Of a stretch of DNA of 64,000 nucleotides, positions 23,410 to 34,945 are shown one piece after another. Source of the DNA: Scolanthus callimorphus (lineage: Eukaryota > Cnidaria > Anthozoa > Actiniaria > Edwardsiidae); contig CM066925.1 in NCBI GenBank assembly GCA_033964015.1, positions 3,857,199-3,921,198 on the forward strand, written 5' to 3'. The notes beneath the pieces were generated by a model. The model saw only the letters and a list, made by a program, of their open reading frames with translations. It was not told the origin of the DNA and did not search any database. A program made the translations under genes and the position numbers. Every line of letters begins with the position of its first letter. Positions within the stretch are counted from its first letter, which is position 1.

Positions 23410-23570
23410 CACTAAACTGTTTGCAGCCTCTTCTGAGGTTTTCCCCCCGTGGCGCCTCTCTCCCACTCCTGAGTAACTTGGCACCGTAAACAAATCGATG
23501 CGCGCCGCGGGTAAAAAACATTTCCCTCGATTTACGGCCGGACGTTCACCGAAGAAGGGGCTGCAAGCAC
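23410..23570. mobile_element. Inverted-repeat fragment with TTGCAGCCTCTTC ends
   Basis: TTTGCAGCCTCTTC near 23420 and GAAGAAGGGGCTGCAAG near 23555 are inverse. A similar pair lies at about 21970-22062 (GCTTACAGCCTCTTC and GAAGGGACTGCAAGC), and a single end occurs at 51064 (GGGACTGCAAGCAG). Confidence 0.55.
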
Positions 23571-24187
23571 TCTATTCTATCACCAGGAAATATCCTTTGA
23601 AATGGTGGGCAAGCTTAGCTTGAAACGTATTGAAGCGCAGACATAATGGAGCCCATACTCTTGTAAAATAGGTATTTAAAGTCTGACGAGCTAGCTCACA
23701 TTTGACATATTGCTGGAAAATTGCTTGCTGTCTTCATGAGCTGTGACAACGTGCGAGAAAGTTCACACTAGACGAGGTTCCATTCATGAACTATACATGG
23801 TAGAAGCAGAACCCAGTAATCAGAAACTATAATCAGAAACGAACGAAGCCCATTCAACAACAGACCAATCAGAAGACAAAGTAAGTACAACTTACTTAGC
23901 GACAGACCATTAGAATAGTGTTGGCGAGGGGAGGGGGGTGAGTAAAAAAAATTAATCGATCAAGCTGAAATAGGAGGGAAAAAATCGGTTAAAAAAAAAC
24001 ATACCTGCAATCATAAATGGCTGAAAAAATTCCTGCAGAGCTGGAACACCCCTCCCCCCTCTCCAAAAAATTCCCACCTCCCTCCCCCCATCACTTTTCT
24101 AATGGTCCGTCCCTGAGTAGTGAGCCAGGAAAAGAATCGCTGTGCTTTCGACAGTCATCTGAAAGTAAGATGTATAAACTTAACTTG

Positions 24188-25242
24188 TAAGGGACGTGTC
24201 ATTATTTAGCTGGGGGGGGGGGGGGGGGGGGGGAAGGGCTCCTATTTTTGTGGGGAGGGTCCTATTTTTTTCCGCGTGTCTAAAGGGAGGGTCCAAATTT
24301 TTTTCACTCCTGTTTGGGGAGGGTCATAATTTTTTCATCAAACATTTGGACGATGAAGAGGGTAAAACAGATGGCGGTAGTGGTTATTTCAGCAACTTCT
24401 CTATAAAACTTTCGGCGCGCTTCGCGCGCATAAACAATGACATGTAATATACTCTTTGAGCAATGAAGACACTACCCTGACGCCGTTTACAAGAACAAGT
24501 GTATCTCGACGAGGAAAAGCAAACTCTCCCAAAAATGTCCTGTAATAATAGGCCTGGCAGGCAAGTCACTATATGTTAATTGAAAGAAGACCCCATAGGT
24601 AAGCGTGAGTTTTCGACATTACAAGCATAGAAATTCGTCCGTTGGGCCGCGCTTCGCGCACAAGAATATCAATAACTTCTTCATTTGCGGCGCGCAGTTG
24701 TGCGCATGAATAATATTCTATACCGTACACAAAACATGTTCATATACCCTTTCTCTGAGGCTTGATGAAATGCGTTTATCGAAATTCGGGCGCGCTTCGC
24801 GCACAACGAAAGATATGCAACCCCCTTTTTCGGTAAAATGTCTTCAGTACTAGGTCAAATAGGGGACGGGAGAGGTGGGATCAAGTTAATCATTGTACTT
24901 ATAGAGGGAGGATCACTGCATTTTTCCCGTGTATTACCCAAAATCCTCACGTAAATACTCTAGCGATAAATAATAACCGCTGTTCCTTAGCTTTGGCAGA
25001 AGTAAGAAAAAAGTATTTCTATATTAAGAAGAATGAAAGAGACATTGCATCACTCGGACAATAGTCTATCTGACAGGTTTTTGAGAAATAAATTACATGG
25101 GGGAGGGTCCCAAATTTTTTTACCTACGACTGGGGGAGGGTCACATTTTTTTTGTTATGTTCAAGGGGAAGGTCCTCATTTTTTAGCCTTCTTTGAAATA
25201 AATGGGAGCCCTCCCTCCAGTAAATAATGACACGTCCCTAAG
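24188..25242. mobile_element. MITE with G-run end, 1.05 kb; TAA flanks
   Basis: GGGACGTGTCATTATTTA followed by a G run at the left, and its inverse TAAATAATGACACGTCCC at the right. TAA flanks both sides, compatible with a 3-bp target duplication of the PIF/Harbinger kind. Interior phrases GGGGAGGGTC-poly-T recur at both ends. The middle (about 24380-24580) is an inverted relative of 38815-39030, so the two elements belong to one family. Confidence 0.8.
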
Positions 25243-26094
25243 GAATGGGTTTGCCTCGATACGCCCATCGAGTGATGTCTTCTCTGTTGAGTGACCAGCC
25301 AATCAGCATGGCAGATCTTGGCTGATCACAAGCACTAGCCTACGTTCGAGGCTATAGAACCAAGGTATTAAAGGGCAACCAGTCGCCAATCTTGTGTTTG
25401 TTTTGGATGACCACTGGCAAACCAGGCAAATTATCAGTAATAAAATTGCTCAGGCATATTAAGGCATGGGTCTCGATGATGGCGGCTGCAAAAACTATGG
25501 GGGTGGTATGTATGCCATGGGTTCAGGGGAATCATTATGGAACCATTTTAAGGTTTGAGGGGATCAAGAAACAGACTTATTTTCAAAAGCGTTTCCATAG
25601 CAACGTGAAATGTGAACTTTGCCCTTAGATATGACTAATTTTTAGAAAATGGTATTTGGGAAGAGGAAAACATGAGAAGTTCAAAGTTTTTAATTTGCGA
25701 AGTGATAAAGTTCAAGGAAGGCATTCCTGATCCAACTAGATATGATGATCATTTACTGCGTTATGAAATTTGATACCTTTTAATAACTTCTTAATTAGAA
25801 AAGATCGTCGCGATATCTAGTTGGACTGAGAATACTCATTAAGGTCAGCCCTTTTATTTGCACTGGTTTGATTACCGATGGCGGTGCATTTTCCTATTCC
25901 CGAAAGGCTTTGAAATTTATGAATTTCTAGGTCAAAGAACAGGAATTGGTTTCCATGGGAACTGAAGAGTATGAAATATCAGGATTAATGTTATCTATGA
26001 TGCCGTATAGCAATCATAGGCTTTCTCTTAATATGAGCGAATTAAGGACCAATTGAACGTTAAATAAGGCGTGGTCACACTGACATGCCTTAAT

Positions 26095-26435
26095 ATGCCT
26101 TGAACTTCAATCTTGGAGAATATAAGCAGGGATCTTTAGCAATATGTACGCATTATCAGATCTCCATTAGCGTTAATACTTTTAATAATATCTGCGCTTA
26201 AATGAACCCTGTCCTTGAGAGATCATCCCCGCGCCAAAAAAAGTTGCTGGTATTTTTGAACGAAACTCCGTTAATAGTCATATTGAAGTCAGTTGGACTA
26301 AGTGTTAACGAAGTTTCAGGAAATTCGTTGGTAGCAAAGTGCTTATTTTAGAAAAATTGAGATATATAATGCGTACATATTGCCAAAAGATACCTGCTTA
26401 TATTCTCCAAGATTGAAGTTTATAGCGAGCATATT
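26095..26435. repeat. Inverted repeat, arms of ~65 bases
   Basis: TTGAACTTCAATCTTGGAGA, then ATATAAGCAGG and ATATGTACGCATTAT, at 26100-26160 is inverted at 26362-26432 (ATAATGCGTACATATTGCCA, then CCTGCTTATATTCTCC). It is probably the end pair of an old MITE. No gene is present. Confidence 0.6.
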
Positions 26436-26814
26436 TTTAAATTGTAGACGAAAATATATTTTCGCGAAATGCGCTCTGACTTTCACTTTCGCGAAATGCG
26501 CTCTGACTATCACTTCTCGCCGGCAAATATTCGAGTAGAAGTTAGTAGAGTAACAATGAATTATGCACAGCTTTCAAGTAGGATTATTTCGCCTTTACAT
26601 AAAAATTCGCTCACTGATTGAAACCCCACTCCATGCATGCCTGCAAGCGTCAGATATATTCGTTTTCTAGCATGTTTTAACACACGGAGGAAACAACTAA
26701 AACATTTCCGTGTGGTATATTGTGAACAGTACCACTGAATATACAGACACATTTCATCAGCGATTCAAAAATAAAATATTGATCAGCAGCACATTCTTGG
26801 CGCTTATAAAACAA

Positions 26815-27760
26815 CAACAACAAATATCTTTATTTACATATCACACTGAACATAAATCAAAAAAATGAAAAATTCGTTTGATATGATGCTGCCTAGAAAA
26901 TAACTAAAAATCTAATCGAAGTTGACAGAGCTAAATATCATTAAACGAAAAAGTCAGTCGAGGCACAAATACGAACAACAACAAAACAATAAAGCAATAA
27001 AGAAAAAATAGGACAAAAACAGCCAGTGATGAGAAGTGATGAAAGAGAAAGCGAAATGGAAGAGACTAATGTGAATTTAGAAACTTGATACAAAATTTAA
27101 ATTTATTTAGGTTAAGAGATATGAATGATTCATTAATGCTATTCCAGATTATTGCTCCTTGGAATCGAAATATTAAATTTACCATAATAGTACGAATTGA
27201 AGGCAGAGAATAGCTCGACCTTGAGGCCAGCCTAGTATTGTATTTGTGCCTTGTTCTGACGCTTCAAAAAAAAAGGAAAAGGAAGGTAAAAGACTAGTAT
27301 TGAATTTATGCATGGATAAAGGGTTACAATATAGAAAACTATATCACAAAATTTAAGAATATTTTATTAGCTTTTTGAATATAGGAGAGGAGTGTTCAGT
27401 AAATGGAAAAAATGTAAAATCCTAACAGCTTTTTTTTGAATGACAATAAGTGGCTTCAAGTTTTTCGGATAGGTATTCCCCCATACGAAATACCATAAAT
27501 TAAAAAAAGATAAATTTAAGAGAATAATAAAGTTGCAAAAGGATATTCCGAGGAACCATAGTTGCGAAGTTTAGATAAGATTCCAACACCCCTAGACATT
27601 TTCTTTGATCTTATGTGCTCTTTCCAAGTAAGGTGTGAATCTAATATTACTCCAAGGTATTTGATATTTGATTTTTTTAAATGGTCTTTGTGTCATCTGT
27701 CTTTTTTTCCGTGTATTTTTTTTCATACATCCACAGGAAGGATTTGCGACTGGTAGTCGG
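26815..27760 (-). pseudogene. Decayed LINE, reverse-transcriptase tail and 3' end
   Basis: The minus strand around 27680-27590 reads KYLGVILDSHLTWKEHI, then SRGVGILSKLRNYGSS. This is the strand after the RT palm domain of CR1/Jockey-like non-LTR elements. Further on are LWYFVWGNTY-like and RFQGAIIWNSI phrases, with several frame changes between them. The 3' end at 26815 carries CAA repeats followed by ATATCTTTATTTAC in plus orientation. The copy is dead. The matching family is at least CR1/Jockey-like; I cannot assign it more closely. Confidence 0.7.
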
Positions 27761-28264
27761 TGAAATTTGGATCTTGAAACTTTATTGACATATTGAACTG
27801 TAAAACTCCAAAACATAGCCATCGAAATTGCTGGAAATTAAATTTCATAATGAACTTCTACTTCAATAAAATATTGTATTAATGTAATTGCGGAATTGCG
27901 TTTGTAAATAATAAAGTGGTTGTTATGTGATAATGAAATATGCCGTCGACGGTCAAGATGCCATTCGACTGCATATCCTCCTCATTGCTTATACAATGCT
28001 CTGTTTTATTTCCCCAGCTGAACATATACGCTTGTCGTATGTATTGGATGCGATGCCGGAGTTGAATTTCTCTTATAAGTTCCTGAGGCTTCCAATTAAA
28101 CTGATTAAATACACAATGGTGTCATCGAATTGACAGAAACAAGTTAGTACTCAACTTCAAGGGTGCACCTGCCGATAGAAAAACAAGTAACGTAAAACAT
28201 AAAGCAAACTGTTAGCTGCCAGTTACGATCAGACGGCAGATACATCCACTGAACACTAGATAAG

Positions 28265-28592
28265 AAGAAGTCTGTCCTGCAAAAAGTTGGCGCTGCAAGG
28301 AATGTGGTAAACGAGTTCATCAGGAAATTTATTGTCCGCCAAATACGATACAAGAACGTTATAACGTTATTCGGCGCTAATTAAAAGTCCCTGACAAAGT
28401 GCTGCGTAGATTTCGGGACATACACTGGCTTACTCAACCAGGGTAATCTGTCCTGCACGTTCGCGCTGTAAAGGGTATGCTAAACGAGTTCATCGTGAAT
28501 ATTATTGTCCGACCAATACGATAGAAATAACCCTATCACGGTCTATCCGGCGCTTAAAAGTCCCTGACAAAGTTCTTCGTAGATTACTGGGA
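28265..28592 (+). repeat. Two diverged tandem copies of a ~178-bp unit upstream of the GPCR
   Basis: CTGTCCTGCA..., GGTAAACGAGTTCATCAGGA, ATTATTGTCCG, CCAATACGATA and CGGCGCTTAAAAGTCCCTGA, then CAAAGT, occur at 28270-28410 and 28450-28590. In one frame both copies read like KRVHxExYCPxNTI with conserved Cys and His, so an old coding piece is possible. Stops interrupt it and no family is recognised. Confidence 0.55.
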
Positions 28593-28847
28593 AATACAAC
28601 ATAGAATTGAGAGATCAACTGAAATTATTACACGAGTACAAACCGGAACAGCAGAAGAGGGAAAAACAAGGTCTATTGCCATCTGGTGCTGAGTAAAGTT
28701 CAAGTGGCGCTAAGGACTCGTTGAGTGAATTATATTGAGCCCGAAGGATGTTTTCTTCAGAACAGGCACCAAAGTGAAGGGCTTAACGTGAATGGAATTG
28801 GATTGGGAATCAACGTCAACCGCCGCTTGCGTTTCGTGCCAAAGAAA

Positions 28848-29914
28848 ATGGTTGCTGAGAGTTTTAAACGCGCCACTTGCCTATCAACAGGGTTATTTCC
28901 CTTTTCCTGTCCTTCATAACAGCAACAGGAAATGGAGTTTTAGTGTATATGCTCTACAAGGACCCACTGCGGTGTCTTCGCAAACCGGTGACAGTTTTCG
29001 TGGGCGCGCTAGCGGTAGTCGATTTTCTAACTGGATTGATATCCGATGTGGCCTTCGCTGTGCATGAATTTGAATGCGTTATGGGGGCGGATAATCATCC
29101 GGGAGCTATTGGCAACTTTTCTGGTATTTCCTATTTTTTCACTGTCAATTCCGCCCTGCTGCTTGTGGCTGCATTATCAATAGAAAGATTAATAGCAGTG
29201 GCGTTTCCGCATTACTACCGGCGAGTGGTCACTTCTAAAAAAATCCTCATACTTGTGGGCATTGTATATATCCATTCATTTGTATTCGCCATGCTACAAC
29301 TAGCGAAAATTCCCGATGAGATTTACCATAACATGGACCTAAATATCCATATAACTTTCCCAGTATCCACAGTTACGATTATGTATACAGCAATCTATAC
29401 GATACTCAGGCGACGAAGGAAAGTTGCAGTCAAGAAACTGGCCGCTCCAGCGCTTGAGGCCCGTCGCAACGGCGCTGCAATCGATAACTCTGATGCGAGG
29501 CGTGAAGCAAGGAATCTAAAAATTGAACAAAAGCTTGTAACGACGGCATTTATTATCTTGGTTTGCATGATCATAGCGCTGATACCATATCTCGTGTTTG
29601 TCTACCTCGAAATCTTGTGCCCGGCGTGTATTGACACTAGATGGTTCTTTGCTTGTCGCCGCCTTTCTGTGCCCTTTCTGTTCATCAACAGTTCCGTGAA
29701 TCCTTTCATTTACGCATGGCGTTTGCAAAATTACCGCAAGTCATTCAAGGCGCTGCTCGTGGGCCCAGAGAATCCCGTCGCCGTTGGTTACTCTATAGAG
29801 GAGACTCATACTAATTCGCTACGCACTACTTTACGCTTAGACTTACCATTCAACGCTAGCACAAAAACGAGGCTAACCATGCCGTACAAAAGGGAAAAAA
29901 TAATCCAGGACTGA
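28848..29914 (+). CDS. Rhodopsin-class GPCR, intronless, with one apparent frame shift near its start
   Basis: A seven-helix receptor of the plasma membrane. Visible marks: the TM1 phrase ATGNGVLVYMLY; TM2 LAVVDFLTGL with the sodium-site Asp; a Cys before TM3 (HEFECVMG); TM3 end SIERLIAVAFP, an E-R-L version of DRY; a TM5 Pro (ITFPVST); TM6 CMIIALIPYL with its Pro but no CWxP; TM7 NSSVNPFIYAW (NPxxY type). ICL3 is long and basic (RRRRKVAVKK). The main frame is open only from 28868 and has no ATG before TM1. An ATG at 28848 in another frame (MVAESFK) would join if one A were missing from the TTTTAAA at 28862-28868. A 5' exon is the alternative. The ligand cannot be inferred, since many anthozoan receptors of this class are orphans. 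Confidence 0.85.
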
Positions 29915-32129
29915 TCGACCAGTAACAGGAAGCGCCGCAATTGCTTATTTGTACATATAAAGATCAACTTCCTATTAGGAAATCTGCCTTACTTTATTTG
30001 CATGTCTCTACTTTTCCTCGTATCTTTGCGAAAAAGGCAGGAAAACTTACTAAAACTTGCACTGCGAGAAACATCGTTCTCTTGGTCGCCATTTTGTTAT
30101 TTGTTTCTCGGGTTCGACAAGATTAAAATACCACAGGCAGCCCGTACGGAAATGCCTGAGGTTTATTTCTGTCATAGCCTCCTCCGCAGGCATCTCTGTT
30201 GTTCTACTAGAGCGTTCCTTTCTCTTCTGGAGCAAATTTTGCTATGCGGATTTCCTGTGGCGATGTCAATTTGAACAATCGCTGGGTGAGCGAAATTATT
30301 CAATGTCGATGTCGAGTAGGCCTTCGGCCGCACAAAAACACGAAAACACCACAGCGTTGCTTGCGCGGAGGAGGTTATTTCTGCCAGTCTTTTGGTATCT
30401 AGCAAAGTTAACAAAACTATCAGTCCACGCGAAATACCAGACACACGAACAACTTTGCAAGCAAATAGAAGACTGGCATGAAGAAAGAAACCTCTGTTTG
30501 CAGCGTAGCTTATTTGATCATTTACAGTATATAACAAAGGCTTCCTTTGCTGGGGGAGGTTGAGGAAAATGGAACGAGAAATTACTATTATGTCGATTGA
30601 AGCTCCGGTACGTCATTCAGAAAATATTTTACCGAATTCAATCCAAAATATCGCACTCAGTTCATAATGCAGCCGGTGGAAATGAATGATTGCATATCAA
30701 AAATGCACTGTTGTTTTTGCCAAATACTGGGGCGAGTAATGCGGGTTCCCTGTGGATGCTTAAATATATCTGGCCGGGCTACATTCAACACGGAGGATGC
30801 ATCGATAAATCGAGTCGCTAAAAATAATGTATTTCTATGTTTACAACCTGAATCATATTACTAAGAAATACATAAATCCGTACACTGCGCGCGAAAGCCC
30901 CATGGGATAAAAAACACAAAAAATAAAGCAGTGTACAACTCCGAGGGCTACTAGAGTTTTAATCCTAAATATGAGATATAAAGTTTCCTTTGTTTTCGGA
31001 GCATGACGTAAGTCATGCGTCGGTATGTATGTTATTTCATATTTTCTTTTCACTTTGTTGACATAAGTCAACAAGTTGGATGTTGAAAAGAGGCAACCAA
31101 GAGAGTTAGTTTATTCCAGGTTTCAGGTTTCCCGGCACGTTACGCTTACGCTAAATTTTGGAAGAAGTTGGTACTTTCAACTGCAGTTTGGTAGCCCCGT
31201 CGATAAAATCTTTAAACAGTTTAAATCATTATAGAATTGTCGACTCATGCAAATTTCAAGAGATTTCGGACGAAAGCGATTCGCCGAATTCAGAGGAAAC
31301 ATTTCAATTAGAAGTTAACCGAAGTCAAGCAACAAGCTTTATAGAAGCAAAGCAGTATTTATTTAACTCTGAAATAGAAGGTCACAATCTTTATCTTTTA
31401 GAGTTACTCAAAAACTTTAGTGAACGACGCATATTTAGCGATTGAGTGTTTGCTTGAAGCAATTCAAAAAAGACAAAGAGTTGATTATGTGAAGTTCGGT
31501 GCCTTGTCGTTACGATTAAGTGCACAAGGAACGTGACTAGCTGGAAGAGGAGAAGAGAGCAAAAGAACATCTTAGACGAGGCCATGCGAGCTAAACGCCA
31601 GTCTGGGAGTTAGAGGCATCAAGAAACAAGAAGAACAATAAACGAAGCTATGTGGCTAATAGAGGTGGATGTGAAAAGCAGTTTATTGAGGTACATGTAT
31701 AAACACCTGTAAACACTTTGCCCTTTCTTTGTTATTTCCAGAGCTTGTTTATGCTGAAACAAGCTGCCAAATGTTTAACAACATTGTGTCTTTGATTCTG
31801 TGTGTTCTAGTCTTGCGTAGAATGAAATGGAAACTATTTTTCATTCGGACGAACTGGTGAGGGAGAATGAAATACATATTTTCCTAAATTTTAAACTAAA
31901 TATTGAAATTTGGTCACAACAATAAAACATTCTGTCGAGGCTCTTAAATACATGTTTTCCTATGGCACAACACCGCTCTGAGACGCCTTCTAACATGCAT
32001 ATCAAGAAAAAGTGTCTGTCGTTTCTACGAGTCCTCGCGGGTTGCCTGTGGCTTTAAATCTCTTCACCAGGCCTTTTTGCCGAGAAATACATGGCGGCCA
32101 AGAATACAAACTTTCTCGAGTATCTGCAA

Positions 32130-32370
32130 TCGGGGGTGGAAGCTGAATAAGTGGACCTTGATTATTCCTTATTCTTTGACATTTCTTCAATTATTCATTA
32201 TTCCTTTTCATTATTTAGGCGTTATTCATTATTCATTAACACAAAACAAACATTGCTCATTATTCATTTGTAGGAACTTCTTATTCATTATTCCTCGACT
32301 TTTCGACGCAATTATTCATTATTCATTTGTTCGTAAGACCCGTTATTCATTATTCAGCTTCCACCCCCGA
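32130..32370. mobile_element. MITE, 241 bp, with perfect 8-bp target duplication
   Basis: TCGGGGGTGGAAGCTGAATA at the left and its inverse at the right. ATCTGCAA lies directly outside both ends (32122-32129 and 32371-32378). The interior is a chain of TTATTCATTATTC repeats. An 8-bp duplication is typical of hAT-type elements. There is no coding capacity. Confidence 0.85.
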
Positions 32371-32750
32371 ATCTGCAAGTTTTATTGATTTTTCCTTCTT
32401 TTTTCGCTAAGTTTTGTGAAAATTAACTTACAGACCAAATAAGTGAAGGGGATTTCTGATTTGTGTAACTAAAGCAGGGGCGCAGAATTTTGCCAGATGC
32501 ATGATTATAGACTGGTTTCAGAAATACCTGGAACACTTTACACTATTTAGTGCCAATACACAAAATTGCATGTAACAATGTGTAATGCTATATCAAAACA
32601 AATTAATGAAGGAGGTATTTCTGTCAAGTCTAGATGTCTAATATAACACTGATAACACGTTTTAGGGTCTTTTATAACCATATCGTATACTCTGAAGAAA
32701 TGAATGCTTGTTGTTTTAATCGCTTTCCGGAAAAGAAGGTTATTTTTTAA

Positions 32751-33654
32751 GGTGGCCCGCGCCTGTTTCACAGGAAAAATATACTAACATTTAATCGCCG
32801 GCTTTTTCCAGTAAAAGCGCTCCGATTGCTAATATTTTTGGCTGCTAGAATAGTGGATTACTAGAGATTATACTGCAGGGAAATTATAATAGAAAAGTTA
32901 CACCGATTACACAAAATAATCAATTTCCTGAAGGTAGACATATAGCAACAAAAGTTTTCCTTAACAGAAAGACGAGAGAAATTTTCTTTTAAGTTGGCTC
33001 AATAAAGTACTTAAGTATTCTAGTTTGTATTTGTAGTTGTATATTACAATTGACCTCATGGAAACTGTTTGATGAGGTCGACTAAAATTGTTTAGCTTAT
33101 ACGCCTCAAGATACTTAAGACTCGAGTAGCACGACGGCAACTGAATTGCGAGCCTAATCTTACCTGTAATGACAAACATTTGTATCCAAGGAAACTTCAG
33201 TGCAAGAACCAAGAAGATAGGACGGACGCTCTCAGAGCTGACTCTAGTATAATTTTGCGATTTATCCTATGTGTAAAGTTCATAAACAAAGAATTTAACA
33301 AATTGGTCATACATAAAACTTCTAACCGATTTTTTACCGTCTTTTTCAAAAAATGAAGAAGAGCAATGAATGTTTAAGCGACTTACCAAGTTGCAGCAAA
33401 CGAGAAACAATCGGTTCGGAGTAATTAGGAACCAAATATCGTTGAGGAAAACTTTGTTGCTATATGTCTACCTTCAGGAAATTGATTATTTTGTGTAATC
33501 GGTGTAACTTTTCTATAATAATTTCCCTGCAGTATAATCTGTAGTAATCCACTATTCTAGCAGCCAAAAATATTAGCAATCGGAGCGCTTTTACTGGAAA
33601 AAGCCGGCGATTAAATGTTAGTATATTTTTCCTGTGAAACAGGCGCGGGCCACC
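32751..33654. mobile_element. TTAA-flanked inverted-repeat element, 904 bp
   Basis: GGTGGCCCGCGCCTGTTTCA at the left is inverted at the right, with arms about 210 bases long and nearly identical (for example TTTAATCGCCGGCTTTTTCC and ATTATACTGCAGGG). TTAA lies directly outside both ends (32747-32750 and 33655-33658), the target-site signature of piggyBac-type transposition. There is no transposase inside, so it is non-autonomous. Confidence 0.85.
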
Positions 33655-34945
33655 TTAATGTCACGAGCAGAGGGCCGCATAATCGCATAATAGGCCCTTT
33701 AAAGGCCTACCGCATAATCGCTTCGGTATAATGTTACAGCCGTATATCCTTTCTCTCCTTAAAGGTCGTACAGTTCTTACATCTATAACATTTGAGATAT
33801 TGAATCGATAGCGAGAGTTCGCAGAATTATGAAAATCGCAGTAGGATGAAAACGTGCAATATTGTGTGAGCTCGGCTCTTTAAACTTTAGGCACTTTGCC
33901 CACAAAGCAGGCACAAGTGTAAGATACCGGTTTATAACAATGCATTTACAGTTTATAAGCCAATCAAATCTGCTGTTATATCCACTCCCGATATTAAAAC
34001 AAAAGACTTACAGACTATATCAACCAATCAAATCTGCAGTTATATCCACCATTACAAGTGTCTAAATGGCGTCTTTTTAAGCTGACTCTACAGTGCTGAA
34101 TCCAGGCGTTGTCGGAATTTGCTTTGCTTTCACGTTGTGAAATATTTTACTCCATTTTCTTGTTTCCTTTACATTGAAGAATCACGTGCAGTTATATGAT
34201 TTACACTTTCACCTTCGTTCGCTTGATTTTCAAAACCAAAAGTTAGAATGGAATGGATGGCATTGCGCAATACATAAATATTTAACCTAACTATAATCTA
34301 GCACACCATATGCATCTAGCTAAAACATATTTCTTAGTTGTATCATTTTGTTTAGATTGTTTCCCTAGCTAGTTGTCGCTGATATTTTCCTAGCTGTTAG
34401 CTTCAGCTTAAGCGATAACACTCTTTGTCGACCTTACCCGTTGAAAACGGCTTTAGAAAAAGTTAACATGCAATGCAGCGTGCTTATTATATTATATGCA
34501 AGTAGCGTTTTTAGTTTACATTTCGCCATTCAAATCTAGGTAACTAGACGCGACTCGCAAATCTGTCTGCGTCGGCCATTAAAAATTCATTCACTCTAGT
34601 TTCCCTACCTGTTGCTTAAATAATACGGTCGGTTGGGTGAGCGGCGGTAAACCGTAATCTGGGAAGTAAAAACCCTCAAAAGTAACTAAATATTGCAAAA
34701 TGTAGCTACATTTTTAGAGGAATGTTTCGTGGGAAAACACCTATGGATTTGTCCTTGGATTTATGTAGCTCAAACGGAAGGAGTGATATTCCAGCGAGCA
34801 AGAAGTTCATGAGTGTGAACGCGTCCACTTCAAGCTACGGCGTTTGTGTCAACAAAAGTTCCAAGAGAGAACTTTCTCTGAAAAAAACTTCAAAAAGACT
34901 ATTCTACAAAAGCATATATGCCTCTAAAATTCAAAAGAAATCACC

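Larger units (their letters stand above)
20121..28847. other. Intergenic region between coiled-coil gene and GPCR; no gene recognised
   Basis: A purine-rich stretch (GGGAAGGGGAGAA repeats) lies at 20180-20225, just after the coiled-coil stop. Listed separately are MITEs at 20759-20950, 21053-21248, 22143-22615, 23410-23570 and 24188-25242, tandem repeats at 21532 and 23029, and a decayed LINE at 26815. Segments 25250-26090 and 27770-28260 show nothing recognisable. Short open frames here do not look coding. Confidence 0.6.
29915..34945. other. Intergenic region between GPCR and lipoxygenase; no gene recognised
   Basis: Open frames at 30057-30563 and 31158-31445 begin at TTG, resemble nothing known to me, and the first has an equally open opposite strand. 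MITEs at 32130-32370 and 32751-33654 are listed separately. At about 33800-33850 there is a fragment (AGCGAGAGTTCGCAGAATTA) of the 42666 MITE family. From 33860 to 34945 the sequence is plain AT-rich and should contain the lipoxygenase promoter and 5' UTR; no clear TATA box is assigned. Confidence 0.5.

Noticed and set aside
30057..30563. 168-codon open frame after the GPCR
   Set aside because: It starts at TTG, has no motif, and the opposite strand is also open over the same stretch; codon pattern is not convincing.
31158..31445. 95-codon frame with acidic and Ser-rich peptide
   Set aside because: TTG start, no upstream ATG in frame, no splice partner found, and no recognised domain.
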